NCBI RefSeq assembly: GCF_900101625.1
Contig: NZ_FMYZ01000006.1
Span: 248,001 to 312,000 of the forward strand
DNA length: 64,000 nt
DNA from: Cupriavidus sp. YR651
GTDB taxonomy: Bacteria > Pseudomonadota > Gammaproteobacteria > Burkholderiales > Burkholderiaceae
Direction: 5' to 3'
The translations under genes were made by a program, and so were the position numbers. The notes under the pieces are model-generated. The model had not been told where the DNA came from. It saw nothing but the letters and a program-made list of their open reading frames with translations, and searched no databases. Within the stretch, counting starts at the first letter, position 1; every line of letters starts with the position of its first letter. Positions 43,537-52,908 of the stretch are shown in pieces.

Positions 43537-43845
43537 ACAGAACTCTCGATTTTGCAGGAAACCTTATGCAGCGCGGTGGGGGCGGCTTGCTTTGTTGGCC
43601 CTTTGTCGGGGATGAATCTGTCGCATTTGCGTCCGGGGCTGTCTCAGGTCCCGAGTACGTCTCGTTTCGACGCAAATAGCTGGCGATTATAGACCCAAGA
43701 CATGTCGGCTGGGGCTAAAAGCGGCGGCTCCGAAACCTGCCGTGGCGACTCCCGGCGCAACCCGCATGGACGGGCCGGGCCAAACGAGGTATCCTATGCG
43801 ACTTTCCGACGGCGGCACTCGCCCGCTGTCAAATCTGCACACGTC
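43537..43845 (+). other. Cytochrome-tRNA intergenic region
   Basis: These 309 bases hold no recognised gene. They should contain the divergent promoters of the cytochrome gene (minus strand) and of tRNA-Arg (plus strand), but no hexamer pair is good enough to call. Confidence 0.5.
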
Positions 43846-43921
43846 GCGCCCGTAGCTCAATGGATAGAGTACTGCCCTCCGAAGGCAGGGGTTGCTGGTT
43901 CGATCCCAGCCGGGCGCGCCA
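43846..43921 (+). tRNA. tRNA-Arg (CCG)
   Basis: A 76-base cloverleaf: acceptor GCGCCCG pairs with CGGGCGC; D-arm GCTCAATGGATAGAGT; anticodon stem CTGCC/GGCAG with loop CTCCGAA, so the anticodon is CCG at 43879-43881 and reads CGG; T-arm CTGG-TTCGATC-CCAG; discriminator G, and CCA encoded at 43919-43921. Confidence 0.97.
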
Positions 43922-44016
43922 ATCCTGACAACGGATTCCCGTATTTCCCCGCCTCCTCTCGTCAGCACATCTGCCGCTCGCTGCGCGTTTCCGTCAGCGC
44001 TGGCGTCGCCCGCTAT

Positions 44017-44268
44017 TCAGTAGTCGGCCAACTTGTTGCCGTCGACTTCGACGAGCTGATCAAGGCGCAAGGTCTCGCCCGAGCTGAGCGAGAGATACTC
44101 GGCGCCATCCCGGCTGAACACATCCGTAATCGTTGCGTCACGTTCCTGTGCCGCGCCATCGCTGTCTTGATAGCGGATGCGCGTCGGTTTGCGTACGGTC
44201 GCGAGATCCTCGAGTCGATCGTGGAATTCGCAGCTGATCGGGCTGTACTGGGAGGGGTCGGTGCTCAT
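44017..44268 (-). CDS. rof: Rof/YaeO-like Rho-binding antiterminator
   Basis: Rof binds and inhibits the transcription terminator Rho. The 83-residue product has the family pattern: YSPISCEFHDRLEDLAT near the N-terminus, then a small beta-barrel domain ending GAEYLSLSSGETLRLDQLVEV. The ATG at 44268 is chosen; the longer open frame to 44511 has no similarity. It stands alone next to tRNA-Arg. Rho-inhibitor proteins of this kind are usually stress-related; identity rests on the motif pattern only. Confidence 0.75.
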   Translation of the reverse strand: MSTDPSQYSPISCEFHDRLEDLATVRKPTRIRYQDSDGAAQERDATITDVFSRDGAEYLSLSSGETLRLDQLVEVDGNKLADY

Positions 44269-44402
44269 GCTGGTGGTGGTGTGTGCCGCGCTTAGCGACT
44301 TGGATTGGATGTCCCGCAACGCGCCATCAACGTGTCGCGAGGGGTCAGGTGGATTGCTCTGGCGCGAACTGCAAGATGCACCGGAGCCAGCCGGGCAAGC
44401 GC

Positions 44403-44864
44403 TCATTCGCCGGCCCTGGTCGACTGGATGAGGTTGTCGCGTAGCGTCGCGATCGCCTTCCGCAATTGCGCGAAGCCGTCCGGAGTCAGGCCGGTCGCGT
44501 CGGAAAGGCACATTTCCAGCTGCTTTTCGCGCAGGCTTCGGCCGCTCCGGGTCAGCCTGATCCGCACCAGACGCTCGTCCACGGTATCGCGGTGCCTCTC
44601 AAGAAACGACATCGCCTCGAGTTTCTTCAGGATCGGCGTGAGCGTGTTCGATTCCAGAAACAGCTTTTCCCCCAGCCTGCCAACGGTCACATTGTCTTCC
44701 TCCCATAGCGCAACGATGGTGATGTACTGCGGATAGGTCAGGCCGAGTTGCTCGAGAATTGGCTTGTATGCCTTGCCGAAAGCCAGGTTTGCGGAATAGA
44801 CCGCAAAGCACAGGAAGTCGGAGAGCGCCGGGCTTGCCGCAGTCGCCTTGTCAGTGGATGTCAT
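44403..44864 (-). CDS. OhrR-like MarR-family regulator
   Basis: A 153-residue winged-helix regulator of the MarR family. The N-terminal FLCFAVYSANLAFGKAYKP with Cys19, followed by LGLTYPQYITIVALWEED, matches OhrR, which senses organic peroxides through that Cys and derepresses ohr. The wing segment ERHRDTVDERLVRIRLT is typical. The usual partner ohr is not adjacent: the upstream gap codes for nothing recognisable and the nearest OsmC-fold gene is 18 kb away. It therefore may regulate itself or a distant gene; operator-like repeats lie upstream. Confidence 0.85.
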   Translation of the reverse strand: MTSTDKATAASPALSDFLCFAVYSANLAFGKAYKPILEQLGLTYPQYITIVALWEEDNVTVGRLGEKLFLESNTLTPILKKLEAMSFLERHRDTVDERLVRIRLTRSGRSLREKQLEMCLSDATGLTPDGFAQLRKAIATLRDNLIQSTRAGE

Positions 44865-44974
44865 TTGCTCTCCGCCAGCCTGGGGATGGAAGTTGTTCCT
44901 TGATCACTGCGCCGCGCACATGGACGAGGAAGAACATGGGTACCTCCTTGGGAGCGGGCGACGAATTCTAATCA

Positions 44975-45020
44975 CGTACACGATTCAATCGCATGCGATG
45001 AAAATGATCATCGTACACGA
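44975..45020 (-). promoter_or_regulatory. Repeat/palindrome region upstream of the OhrR-like gene
   Basis: The direct repeat CGTACACGA (44975-44983 and 45012-45020) flanks the perfect 12-base palindrome ATCGCATGCGAT (44988-44999). On the minus strand a TTGACA lies at 45035-45030 with GATGAT 17 bases further, so the repeats overlap the probable promoter. The region is AT-richer than its surroundings. Probably the autoregulatory operator of the adjacent regulator. Confidence 0.5.
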
Positions 45021-45136
45021 GGCAATCGATGTCAAGGGAAAACGCATGCCGCTCGGTTGGGTGCCGAGCTGGCGTTGCCTCGGGCGAGACTCCCACCGGC
45101 ACCGGGCGACGACCCACGGAACCCCCGCAACCCGCC

Positions 45137-46528
45137 TTATTTGACCAGTCGGGGAAAGGTCAGCGTGAAACACGTCTTGCCGTCCGCGGACACCGCCGCA
45201 ATGCTGCCTTCGTGCGCCGCCATGATGGCTTGCGTGATCGACAGGCCCAGCCCAACGCTATCCGAATCCGCACGGGCACGCGATCTGTCGGCGCGGAAGA
45301 AGCGATCAAAGATCGACGGCAGCAGCTCCGGGCTGATCTCCTTTCCTTCGTTTTCCACGGCGATCGTGACCGTGTCCGGCTGGCTGGCGATCTCCACGTC
45401 GATGCTTCCACGCGCCGGTGTGTAGCGCAGCGCGTTAGACAGTAGATTGCTGAGTGCCCGGCGCAGCATCAGGCGATCGCCAACAATGTTCCCGTCGCCC
45501 CGCATGCGCAGGTGCACGCCCTTGTCTTCGGCCAGCGCGTCATAGAAATCGAACAGCGCGAGCACCTCGTCCTTCACCGTGATTGGCTCCGCGTTTGGCA
45601 GCGTAATGCCGTGCTCCATCTTCGCAAGGTAGAGCATGTCGGACACCATGCGGGACAGGCGCTGCAGTTCTTCCGCATTGGATATCAATACATCCCGATA
45701 CTTCCCGGCCTCGCGCGGCTGGGACAGCACCACGTGGGTCTGGGTCATCAGGTTGGTGAGCGGGGTGCGCAATTCGTGCGCCAGATCCGACGAGAACTCG
45801 GACAGCCGGCGAAAGTCGCGTTGCAGCCGCTCCAGCATGGCATTCAGCGTCGCCGCCAGATCCGCCATCTCCACAGGCACCGCATCCACCGGCATGCGCT
45901 CGTCAAGCTTGTGCGCCGTGACGGCCCGGGCGCGTGTCGCCATGGTTCGCAGCGGTGCCAGCCCGCGCCGTGCGGCTCTCCACCCCAACAGCCCGCTGGC
46001 CAGCGCACCCAGCGCGATATAGAAAGCCAGTGACTGCCGGAACGCGTGCATGAAGTGCGCATGGATTTGCGTATCCATGCCGACCACGACACGCAGCATG
46101 CCAGGTGGCGCGCCCGGTGTTGGTGGCATTTCGACGGACGCGCGCATGCCGCGATACTCCTCGCCGTCATGCTCCCACACGAAGGTATTCCGATCCGCCG
46201 GCAGCTTCGCGACGACATCCGAGACGGAACCGAAATCGAATCCCTCGCTGGCATAGAGGCGGGCGCCGTCGGCGGTACGCACATCCGCCACGAAGCCGGC
46301 ATGGTGTTCCAGTGTTTCCGCCAATCGCGCCGGGACGGAGCTTGGCGGCCCCTCGGCGGCGATCTTCTGGATCAGCCGGATATTGTCCTGAAGCACGGCA
46401 TAGTCTTCATCGGCAAAGTGCCGGTCCATGGCCAGCCAGATCAGGATGCCCAGGCCCAGCAGCACCCCGGCCGACGACAACGAGAACAGGATGGTGAGTC
46501 GCGTCGTCAGCGACGGGCGAACCCTCAT
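45137..46528 (-). CDS. copS: Copper-responsive sensor histidine kinase CopS
   Basis: A heavy-metal sensor kinase (CusS/CopS type). It has TM1 ([20 protein letters not shown]), a periplasmic sensor domain of about 125 residues, TM2 ([17 protein letters not shown]), HAMP, H-box His251 in [16 protein letters not shown], and the kinase domain with [14 protein letters not shown] and [13 protein letters not shown]. Copper as the signal follows from its coupling to copR and the divergent copABCD genes. Its ATG overlaps the copR stop by four bases (ATGA), so the two are co-translated. Confidence 0.93.
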   Translation of the reverse strand: MRVRPSLTTRLTILFSLSSAGVLLGLGILIWLAMDRHFADEDYAVLQDNIRLIQKIAAEGPPSSVPARLAETLEHHAGFVADVRTADGARLYASEGFDFGSVSDVVAKLPADRNTFVWEHDGEEYRGMRASVEMPPTPGAPPGMLRVVVGMDTQIHAHFMHAFRQSLAFYIALGALASGLLGWRAARRGLAPLRTMATRARAVTAHKLDERMPVDAVPVEMADLAATLNAMLERLQRDFRRLSEFSSDLAHELRTPLTNLMTQTHVVLSQPREAGKYRDVLISNAEELQRLSRMVSDMLYLAKMEHGITLPNAEPITVKDEVLALFDFYDALAEDKGVHLRMRGDGNIVGDRLMLRRALSNLLSNALRYTPARGSIDVEIASQPDTVTIAVENEGKEISPELLPSIFDRFFRADRSRARADSDSVGLGLSITQAIMAAHEGSIAAVSADGKTCFTLTFPRLVK

Positions 46529-47211
46529 TCCAGCGCCTCCGGTTCCTCCAGCACGTAGCCCATGCCCCGGACGGTCTGGATCAGCTTGGGCTCGAAGTCG
46601 TCATCGATCTTGGCCCGCAAGCGACGAATGGCCACGTCGATCACATTGCTGTCGCTGTCAAAATTCATGTCCCACACCTGGGAGGCAATCAGGGACCGTG
46701 GCAGAACTTCGCCACGGCGCCGCGCCAGAAGTTCGAGCAAGGCAAATTCCTTGCTGGTCAGCACGATCCGGCGGCCGGCGCGCGTTGCCCTGCGGCGGCT
46801 GAGGTCAAGTACCAGATCGGCCACCTGGATGCGGTCCATGGCGATTTGCCCGGTGCCACGCCGCAGCAGCGTGCGCACGCGCGCGAGCAGCTCCGAAAAC
46901 GCGAACGGCTTGACCAGGTAATCGTCCGCACCCAGTTCCAGCCCCTTGACCCGGTCCGCCACGCTGTCGCGGGCGGTCAGGAACAACACGGGAACCGCGA
47001 TTTCGGCGGCGCGCAGTGCTTGCAGAATGCGCCAGCCGTCGACGTCCGGCAGCATCACGTCGAGGATGATGAGGTCGTAGGACTCGTTCATCGCCAGGTG
47101 CCGGCCATCGAGCCCGTTTGTCACCAGATCGACCACGAAGCCCGCTTCCGTCAGACCCTGGCGTACGTATTCGCCGGTCTTGGACTCGTCCTCTACCACT
47201 AGCAGTTTCAT
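46525..47211 (-). CDS. copR: Copper response regulator CopR
   Basis: An OmpR-family regulator of the heavy-metal subgroup (CopR/CusR): receiver with phospho-Asp51 in [14 protein letters not shown], Lys in [15 protein letters not shown], and a winged-helix domain with [23 protein letters not shown] and [19 protein letters not shown], the latter typical of metal-type regulators. The ATG at 47211 is chosen over 47238 because the receiver starts there ([10 protein letters not shown]). It is divergent from copA; a 36-bp palindrome lies between them. Confidence 0.94.
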   Translation of the reverse strand: MKLLVVEDESKTGEYVRQGLTEAGFVVDLVTNGLDGRHLAMNESYDLIILDVMLPDVDGWRILQALRAAEIAVPVLFLTARDSVADRVKGLELGADDYLVKPFAFSELLARVRTLLRRGTGQIAMDRIQVADLVLDLSRRRATRAGRRIVLTSKEFALLELLARRRGEVLPRSLIASQVWDMNFDSDSNVIDVAIRRLRAKIDDDFEPKLIQTVRGMGYVLEEPEALE

Positions 47212-47290
47212 CAGCCACCTTCCATTCATGAGTCGCACCCGGCCTGCGCCAGAGGCAGGCGAGTCTAGTCTAGCCAGAAAGCCGCCGACA

Positions 47291-47326
47291 TGACGGGAAC
47301 ATTACCGGATCGTAATTTTCCGGTCA
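47291..47326. promoter_or_regulatory. Probable CopR operator (36-bp inverted repeat)
   Basis: TGACGGGAACATTAC (47291-47305) and GTAATTTTCCGGTCA (47312-47326) match as inverted repeats at 13 of 15 positions around a 6-base spacer. The inner ATTAC-N6-GTAAT is perfect. It is the only such structure in the copR-copA divergent gap, so it is the best candidate site for phospho-CopR acting on both directions. Confidence 0.7.
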
Positions 47327-47403
47327 GATGTGCGTAGGCTCGATCTCGCTACGCTGTGCGCGCCGCCTTCCTGTGCGGTCATTACGAAAAAAGGATTGAT
47401 TTC

Positions 47404-49311
47404 ATGCGACGCGATCGACCGGCCGGCATTGTGCTGCTCAACCTTCCGCGCCGCCGCTTTGTCCAGGGGCTGGCGGCAGGCGGTGTCATGGCGGGGCTGA
47501 CCGGACTACCGGGCGGCGCGTGGGCCCATGCCCACCCCGCCGGGTCTTCCGAAAGCCGTGGAAGCGCTGACCTGGGTACGGCGCCTGTGCTGCGCGGCAC
47601 CGAGTTCGACCTCGTGATCGAGGAAGCGCCGGTCAATTTCACCGGCAAGCCCGGCATTGCCACCACGATCAACGGCATGATTCCCGGGCCCACCTTGCGC
47701 TGGCGCGAAGGCGACACCGTCACGATTCGCGTGACCAACCGCCTGTCCGAGCCCACCTCCCTCCACTGGCACGGCATCATCCTGCCGTATCAGATGGACG
47801 GCGTACCCGGCATCAGCTTTGCCGGCATCGCGCCCGGCACCACCTTTACCTACCGATTCAAAGTCGCGCAAAGCGGCAGCTATTGGTATCACTCGCACTC
47901 CGGATTCCAGGAGCTCACCGGCGTGTACGGCGGCATCATCATCGATCCAGCTGCCAGCAAGGATGCGACCCGGGCGGATCGCGACTACACGGTGCTGCTG
48001 TCCGACTGGACCGACGAGGATCCGATGCGCGTGCTCGCCAAGCTGAAAGTGCAGAGCGACTACTACAACTACAACCAGCCGACCGTCGTCGATTTCTTCC
48101 GCGATGTCTCGAACGACGGCCTGCAGCACGCGCTCGACAAACGCAAGATGTGGAACGAGATGCGGATGAATCCGACAGACCTCGCGGATTTGTCCGGCGC
48201 AACGCTTACCTACCTCACCAATGGCGTCACGCCCGCCGGCAACTGGACCGGCCTGTTCCAGCGCGGGGAGCGCGTGCGTCTGCGCTTTATCAACGGCGCG
48301 GGGAGCACGTTCTACGACGTCCGCATTCCCGGCTTGAAGCTCAGGGTCGTGCAGGTGGATGGCCAGAACATCGATCCCGTCACCGTCGACGAATTCCGGT
48401 TCGGCCCCGGTGAAACGTGCGATGTGCTGGTGGAACCTCAGGACGAGGCGTACACGATCTTCTCGCAAGCCATGGACCGGTCCGGCTACGCGCGCGGCAC
48501 GCTGGCAATGCGCGAAGGCCTGACGGCACCGGTGCCTGCGCTCGACAAGATCGAGTGGCTCGCCATGTCCGACATGATGGGCGGCATGAATCATGGCGGC
48601 ATGGCGATGCACGGCATGGACCACGCCGGCATGCATGGGATGAACCACGGCGCGATGACCATGCAGAGCATGGATCACGGCGCCATGACGATGGACCACA
48701 GCCAGCACGGCACGGGTGGCATGGCGATGGATCACAGCCAGCACGCCATGACCGGCATGGATGCGCCGAATCCGCTCAAGGTCCCCAGCACGAAGGCGAG
48801 GCACGCCAGAACCGAGTACGGCCCCGGCACCGACATGCGTGTGGACGTGGCCCGCACCAACCTCGACGATCCCGGCATCGGCCTGCGCAACAACGGCCGG
48901 CGCGTGCTCACCCTGGCCGATCAGCACACCATCGGCGGCGCGATGGACCCGCGCGGTCCGGCGCGCGAGGTCGAACTGCATCTCACCGGCAACATGGAGC
49001 GATACACGTGGTCGTTCGATGGCGTCGAGTTCGGAAAATCCACGCCGGTTCACTTCAGGCACGGTGAGCGGCTGCGGGTCATCCTGCACAACGACACGAT
49101 GATGACCCATCCGATGCACATGCACGGCATGTGGAGCGAGTTGGAGGCGCCGGACGGCAGCTTCCAGGCGCGCCGCCACACGATTCCCGTGCAGCCGGCG
49201 CAGCGCATCAGCTTCCTGGTCACCGCCGACGCACCCGGCCGCTGGGCCTGGCACTGCCACCTGATGCTCCATATGGATGCGGGAATGTTCCGCGAAGTGT
49301 TGGTGGCCTGA
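47404..49311 (+). CDS. copA: Periplasmic multicopper oxidase CopA
   Basis: CopA of the PcoA/CopA type sequesters copper and oxidises Cu(I) in the periplasm. A Tat-type signal (RRRFVQGLAAGGVMAGL) leads three cupredoxin domains with the copper ligands in LHWHG, YWYHSHSGFQE, HPMHMHG and the C-terminal HCHLMLHMDAGM. Between domains 2 and 3, a Met/His-rich segment encoded at about 48567-48765 has many MxxM/MDH repeats (such as HGMDHAGMHGMNHGAM), the copper-binding feature of the family. AAGGA lies eight bases before the ATG at 47404 (635 residues). Its stop overlaps copB by an ATGA. Confidence 0.95.
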   Translation: MRRDRPAGIVLLNLPRRRFVQGLAAGGVMAGLTGLPGGAWAHAHPAGSSESRGSADLGTAPVLRGTEFDLVIEEAPVNFTGKPGIATTINGMIPGPTLRWREGDTVTIRVTNRLSEPTSLHWHGIILPYQMDGVPGISFAGIAPGTTFTYRFKVAQSGSYWYHSHSGFQELTGVYGGIIIDPAASKDATRADRDYTVLLSDWTDEDPMRVLAKLKVQSDYYNYNQPTVVDFFRDVSNDGLQHALDKRKMWNEMRMNPTDLADLSGATLTYLTNGVTPAGNWTGLFQRGERVRLRFINGAGSTFYDVRIPGLKLRVVQVDGQNIDPVTVDEFRFGPGETCDVLVEPQDEAYTIFSQAMDRSGYARGTLAMREGLTAPVPALDKIEWLAMSDMMGGMNHGGMAMHGMDHAGMHGMNHGAMTMQSMDHGAMTMDHSQHGTGGMAMDHSQHAMTGMDAPNPLKVPSTKARHARTEYGPGTDMRVDVARTNLDDPGIGLRNNGRRVLTLADQHTIGGAMDPRGPAREVELHLTGNMERYTWSFDGVEFGKSTPVHFRHGERLRVILHNDTMMTHPMHMHGMWSELEAPDGSFQARRHTIPVQPAQRISFLVTADAPGRWAWHCHLMLHMDAGMFREVLVA

Positions 49312-50315
49312 TGTCCTATTGCAAGCACGCATTTCCCATGTCAAAGCCCATCGCAACATTAATCGTCGCCTTGCTCACCATCGCGGCAACCGGCGTCGCC
49401 TCCGCGCAGGATTCGCACGCCGGGCACGTTCATCCCGCGCCAGCGGCCGAGGCAACGCCAGCCAACAGCGGCGCGATGAAACCGGATGTGGAGGACATGG
49501 AAGTCATGTCCATGCAGGCCGCCGATACAGCCCCCGCGCCGACGATGGATCACGGATCGATGCGCATGCAGGGCGGATCGCCGCCGGCTGATGCGCGCGA
49601 CCCTGACGCCTACTCGGGCGGCTATCAGCTCGGCGCAGGTAAATACGCGCTCGGCGACAAGCGTCAACTCGTGATGGCGGACGAGCACCTTTTCGCCTCC
49701 GTGCTAATCGACCGGCTCGAATGGACGCACGCCGGCGACGGCAACGCCGCCGCCTACGAGGCGCAGGCGTGGTTCGGCAATGCCTACGACAAGCTGGTGA
49801 TCAAGGCCGAAGGCGAAGCCGCGAAGGGCAAGGTGCATGACGCACGCACCGAACTGCTTTGGGGGCACGCCATCGCCACGTATTGGGATAGCCAGCTCGG
49901 GCTTCGCAACGACGCCGGAAGCGGCCGCGAGCCCAGAAACTGGCTCGCGTTCGGCGTGCAAGGCCTGGCGCCATACTGGTTCGAAGTCGACGCCACCGCC
50001 TATGTCGGCACGAGCGGCCGCACTGCCTTGCGCCTGTCTGCCGAGTACGAACTGCTCCTGACCCAGCGACTGATACTTCAGCCCCGCATCGAGGCCAATC
50101 TGTACGGCAAGAGTGACCCCGAGGCCGGCGTTGGCAGCGGCCTCTCCAGCGGGATGGCGGGTCTGCGCCTGCGTTACGAATTCAGCCGCCAGTTTGCGCC
50201 TTATATCGGCGTCGAGCGATATCAGACCTTCGGCAACACAGCGGACCTCGTCCGGACATCGGGCGGCCGCAGCGGCGAGACACGTTTCGTCGCCGGGGTA
50301 CGCCTCTGGTTCTGA
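49311..50315 (+). CDS. copB: Outer-membrane copper resistance protein CopB
   Basis: CopB/PcoB is an outer-membrane beta-barrel partner of CopA. A signal peptide (SKPIATLIVALLTIAATGVASAQ) is followed by a His/Met-rich N-terminal part (HAGHVHPAPAAE, MDHGSMRMQGG) and a barrel domain ending in aromatic Phe (AGVRLWF), the usual outer-membrane C-terminus. The ATG at 49311 overlaps the copA stop; a second ATG at 49338 gives a cleaner signal peptide and may be used instead. Confidence 0.92.
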   Translation: MSYCKHAFPMSKPIATLIVALLTIAATGVASAQDSHAGHVHPAPAAEATPANSGAMKPDVEDMEVMSMQAADTAPAPTMDHGSMRMQGGSPPADARDPDAYSGGYQLGAGKYALGDKRQLVMADEHLFASVLIDRLEWTHAGDGNAAAYEAQAWFGNAYDKLVIKAEGEAAKGKVHDARTELLWGHAIATYWDSQLGLRNDAGSGREPRNWLAFGVQGLAPYWFEVDATAYVGTSGRTALRLSAEYELLLTQRLILQPRIEANLYGKSDPEAGVGSGLSSGMAGLRLRYEFSRQFAPYIGVERYQTFGNTADLVRTSGGRSGETRFVAGVRLWF

Positions 50316-50367
50316 GTTCCATCTACTTCATCTCCACCTCATCTCCACTCGCCCCCGGGAGTCTTCC

Positions 50368-50751
50368 TTGCCTATCCTTCGTTCCACCGTCCGCATGATG
50401 CTGGCGTCAACCGCACTCGTCAGTGCCGCAGCCGTCGCGCACCCGGCACTGGTTTCATCGATGCCGGCCGACAAGGCGGAGATCGCCGCACCCTCGAAGA
50501 TCGAGCTGCACTTCTCCGAGCGCCTCGTGACGCAGTTCTCGGGCGCAAACCTCGTCATGACCGCCATGCCCGGCATGGATGGCCATGCGCCGATGAAGAT
50601 CGCGGCGACGGTCGCGGGCAGCGACGATCCGAAGACGATGGTCGTCACACCCGCTCGCCCGCTGGCGCCGGGAAGCTATCGCGTGGATTGGCGCGCCGTC
50701 TCATCCGATACCCACCCGATCACGGGCAATGTCTCCTTCACCGTCAGGTAG
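50368..50751 (+). CDS. copC: Periplasmic copper-binding protein CopC
   Basis: CopC is a small copper chaperone of the periplasm. After a signal peptide (MMLASTALVSAAAVA) the mature protein starts HPALVSSMP, with the amino-terminal His that is a Cu(II) ligand in CopC. A Met-rich loop (MTAMPGMDGHAPMK) supplies the Cu(I)-type ligands, and the C-terminal SDTHPITGNVSFTV contains another ligand His. A TTG at 50368 has CGGGAG six bases before it and gives 127 residues; ATG at 50395 is an alternative with a shorter signal peptide. Nine bases separate it from copD. Confidence 0.92.
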   Translation: MPILRSTVRMMLASTALVSAAAVAHPALVSSMPADKAEIAAPSKIELHFSERLVTQFSGANLVMTAMPGMDGHAPMKIAATVAGSDDPKTMVVTPARPLAPGSYRVDWRAVSSDTHPITGNVSFTVR

Positions 50752-50760
50752 GGATCGCGC

Positions 50761-51711
50761 ATGGACTGGGCCGGAATCTCGGTACGTTTCGGGCTATACC
50801 TCGACCTGACCCTGCTGTTCGGGCTGCCCCTGTTCAGCCTCCACGCATTCCGCCGCGACGAGCCGTCGTCCGCGCACGTTTCCCAGGCGGCATCACGGGT
50901 TCTGTCCCACTACGCCGCCGTCACCGCGGCAGCGGCGGCCATCGGCATCATTCTGTCGTTGGCCGGCATCGTGGTGATGGCCCGGTCGATGACCGGCGTG
51001 GCCGAGTACTCGGCACTACCGCGCGACGTCTTCACCATGATCGTGACCGGCACCGACGCTGGCATGGTCTGGGCCGTGCGCATGGTCGCCCTGGCGCTCT
51101 GCCTGATGGCAGGTTTGTCCGGCAGGACGCATCCCCGGCTCCGGTCGATATGGCAGACGACGACCGCCGCCGTGGCACTCGCCACGCTCGCATGGTCAGG
51201 GCACGGCGCGATGGACGATGACGGGCTCAGGCGCTATCTCCACCTTGCCGCCGACATCGGGCATCTGCTGGCGGCTGGCGTCTGGGTCGGCGCATTGGTG
51301 GGCTTCGTCCTGCTGGCATGGACGAAGCCGTCGGCCAGCCTCGGCAGGGTGGCGCTGCTGAGTCGCGCGGCCGATGGATTCGCGAAGACTGGGACGGTGG
51401 TCGTGGTCACGCTGATGCTCACCGGCACGCTCAACTACTGGCTGATCGTCGGACCGGAGCTGCCTGCTGTCTCATGGAGTTCCTACGGTGGGCAACTGCT
51501 TGCCAAGCTGGCGCTGTTCGGCGCCATGCTTGGGCTTGCCGCAGCCAACCGCTATCGGCTGAGTCCCCGGCTGGCGCGTGCCGTGCTGACGGGCGATTAC
51601 GCGCAGGCCGTCAGCGCGTTCCGCACGAGTCTGATGATCGAAACCACACTGGCGATCGTGATCCTGGCCCTTGTGGCGTCCCTCGGCGTCTTGTCTCCGA
51701 CGGCAGCGTAG
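50761..51711 (+). CDS. copD: Inner-membrane copper protein CopD
   Basis: CopD is a multi-span inner-membrane protein thought to move copper from CopC into the cell. The 316-residue protein has about eight membrane segments (for example VTAAAAAIGIILSLAGIVVM, DIGHLLAAGVWVGALVGFVLL, VVVVTLMLTGTLNYWLIVG and LALFGAMLGLAAANRYRLSP) with conserved His, matching the family layout. It is the last gene of copABCD. Confidence 0.92.
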   Translation: MDWAGISVRFGLYLDLTLLFGLPLFSLHAFRRDEPSSAHVSQAASRVLSHYAAVTAAAAAIGIILSLAGIVVMARSMTGVAEYSALPRDVFTMIVTGTDAGMVWAVRMVALALCLMAGLSGRTHPRLRSIWQTTTAAVALATLAWSGHGAMDDDGLRRYLHLAADIGHLLAAGVWVGALVGFVLLAWTKPSASLGRVALLSRAADGFAKTGTVVVVTLMLTGTLNYWLIVGPELPAVSWSSYGGQLLAKLALFGAMLGLAAANRYRLSPRLARAVLTGDYAQAVSAFRTSLMIETTLAIVILALVASLGVLSPTAA

Positions 51712-51794
51712 GCTCGTCTTGTGTGCGAGGGATCTCCACCACCAGCGGCGACTCCGCAATCCGGACTGGCGTGCGCACCGAACCCCAGGCGCAA

Positions 51795-52706
51795 CTATCG
51801 ATAGCCGGTCGTGTCCGCCGGTTTGCCGGCGTCCTGCACCTCGGGCACATAGCGCCAGGCGTCGGGCTGGCTGCCGTCGAGATCGGTGAACCCATAGACG
51901 CGCGCCAGTTGGCCGCTGGATAACGCCTGGCCATTCCAGCGCGAGACCGCCGGGTCCGTCGCCAGCGCCGCCACGGCACGGCCGATATAGGCGGGGCTTT
52001 CCGAGATCGCAAAGTGAGGCTGGATGCGGGTGGCATCGCGCCAGTTGGCTTCGGTGACGCGATAGGCGTCGAGCATGGCCTCCGAGCGTAGCCAGCCCGG
52101 TGTCAATGCCACCGCCGTCGCGCCGTAGGGCGCCAGTTCATGCCCCAGCGCAAACGCCATGCGCAGCACGCTGGCCTTGGCCAGGTCGTAGAAGAACGAC
52201 ACGCGGTAATTTTTGGTGTTGTAGTCGGCCGTGCCGTCGGTCACCTCGACCACCAGCCCGCCCGGCGACTCGATCAAGAGCGGCAAGGCAAAGTGACTCG
52301 TGATGGCATGCGTGCCGACGCCAAGCTGCAGATTGCGCAGGCCAGCGTCGAGAGACGACTCCCACACGGTCTTGTTCCATTCCATGACCGTGGCGCCCCA
52401 GATATCGTTGACGAGGATGTGGAGCGCACCGTGATCCATCCGGATGCGGTCGATCAGCGCGCCGACCTGCGCCGGTATCGTATGGTCCACGCGGATGGCG
52501 ATACCGCGTCCGCCGGCGGCCGTCACCAGTTCGGCCGTCTCCTCGATGGTCTCCGGCCGGTCCATCTCGGAGCGCGCGGCACGCGTGGAGCGGCCGGTCA
52601 CGTACACCGTCGCCCCTGCCGCCCCGAGTTGCACGGCAATGCCGCGGCCGGCGCCCCGGGTGGCACCGGCAACCAGCGCGACGCGATCTCTCAGTGGCAG
52701 GTTCAT
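51795..52706 (-). CDS. Short-chain dehydrogenase/reductase
   Basis: An SDR oxidoreductase of 303 residues with the nucleotide-binding AGATRGAGRG motif, an Arg-containing YVTGRSTRAAR that favours NADP(H), LHILVNDIWGAT (NNAG-like) and the catalytic YDLAK. The C-terminal part is longer than the classical 250 residues. The start at 52706 begins just before the Rossmann fold; the longer frame to 52742 adds nothing homologous. Divergent from the FAD-binding oxidase gene; the substrate is unknown. Confidence 0.88.
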   Translation of the reverse strand: MNLPLRDRVALVAGATRGAGRGIAVQLGAAGATVYVTGRSTRAARSEMDRPETIEETAELVTAAGGRGIAIRVDHTIPAQVGALIDRIRMDHGALHILVNDIWGATVMEWNKTVWESSLDAGLRNLQLGVGTHAITSHFALPLLIESPGGLVVEVTDGTADYNTKNYRVSFFYDLAKASVLRMAFALGHELAPYGATAVALTPGWLRSEAMLDAYRVTEANWRDATRIQPHFAISESPAYIGRAVAALATDPAVSRWNGQALSSGQLARVYGFTDLDGSQPDAWRYVPEVQDAGKPADTTGYR

Positions 52707-52908
52707 GAGAATGAGCCTAGGCGCCCGCGAGGTCACCCGCAAGGGATCAAGTCACGTTGGCGCCGCCTCATCGCTGCAACACATCGGCCAATTCCGCGCG
52801 ACGCGCGCGGGTCGCCGGAGCCGCCACGCCAGCGTGGGCGCCACTTGGCGCGCCGTTTGCATGAGATCTCCTTCCGACCCGCGTACCTGCGCCCGTGGAG
52901 ATCCCGCC

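Noticed and set aside
52745..52815. Minus-strand fragment reading ATRARRAELADVLQR then stop, resembling the N-terminus of XRE/MmyB-type regulators often found beside SDR genes
   Set aside because: Only about 15 residues, no continuation and no start; too short to call a pseudogene.
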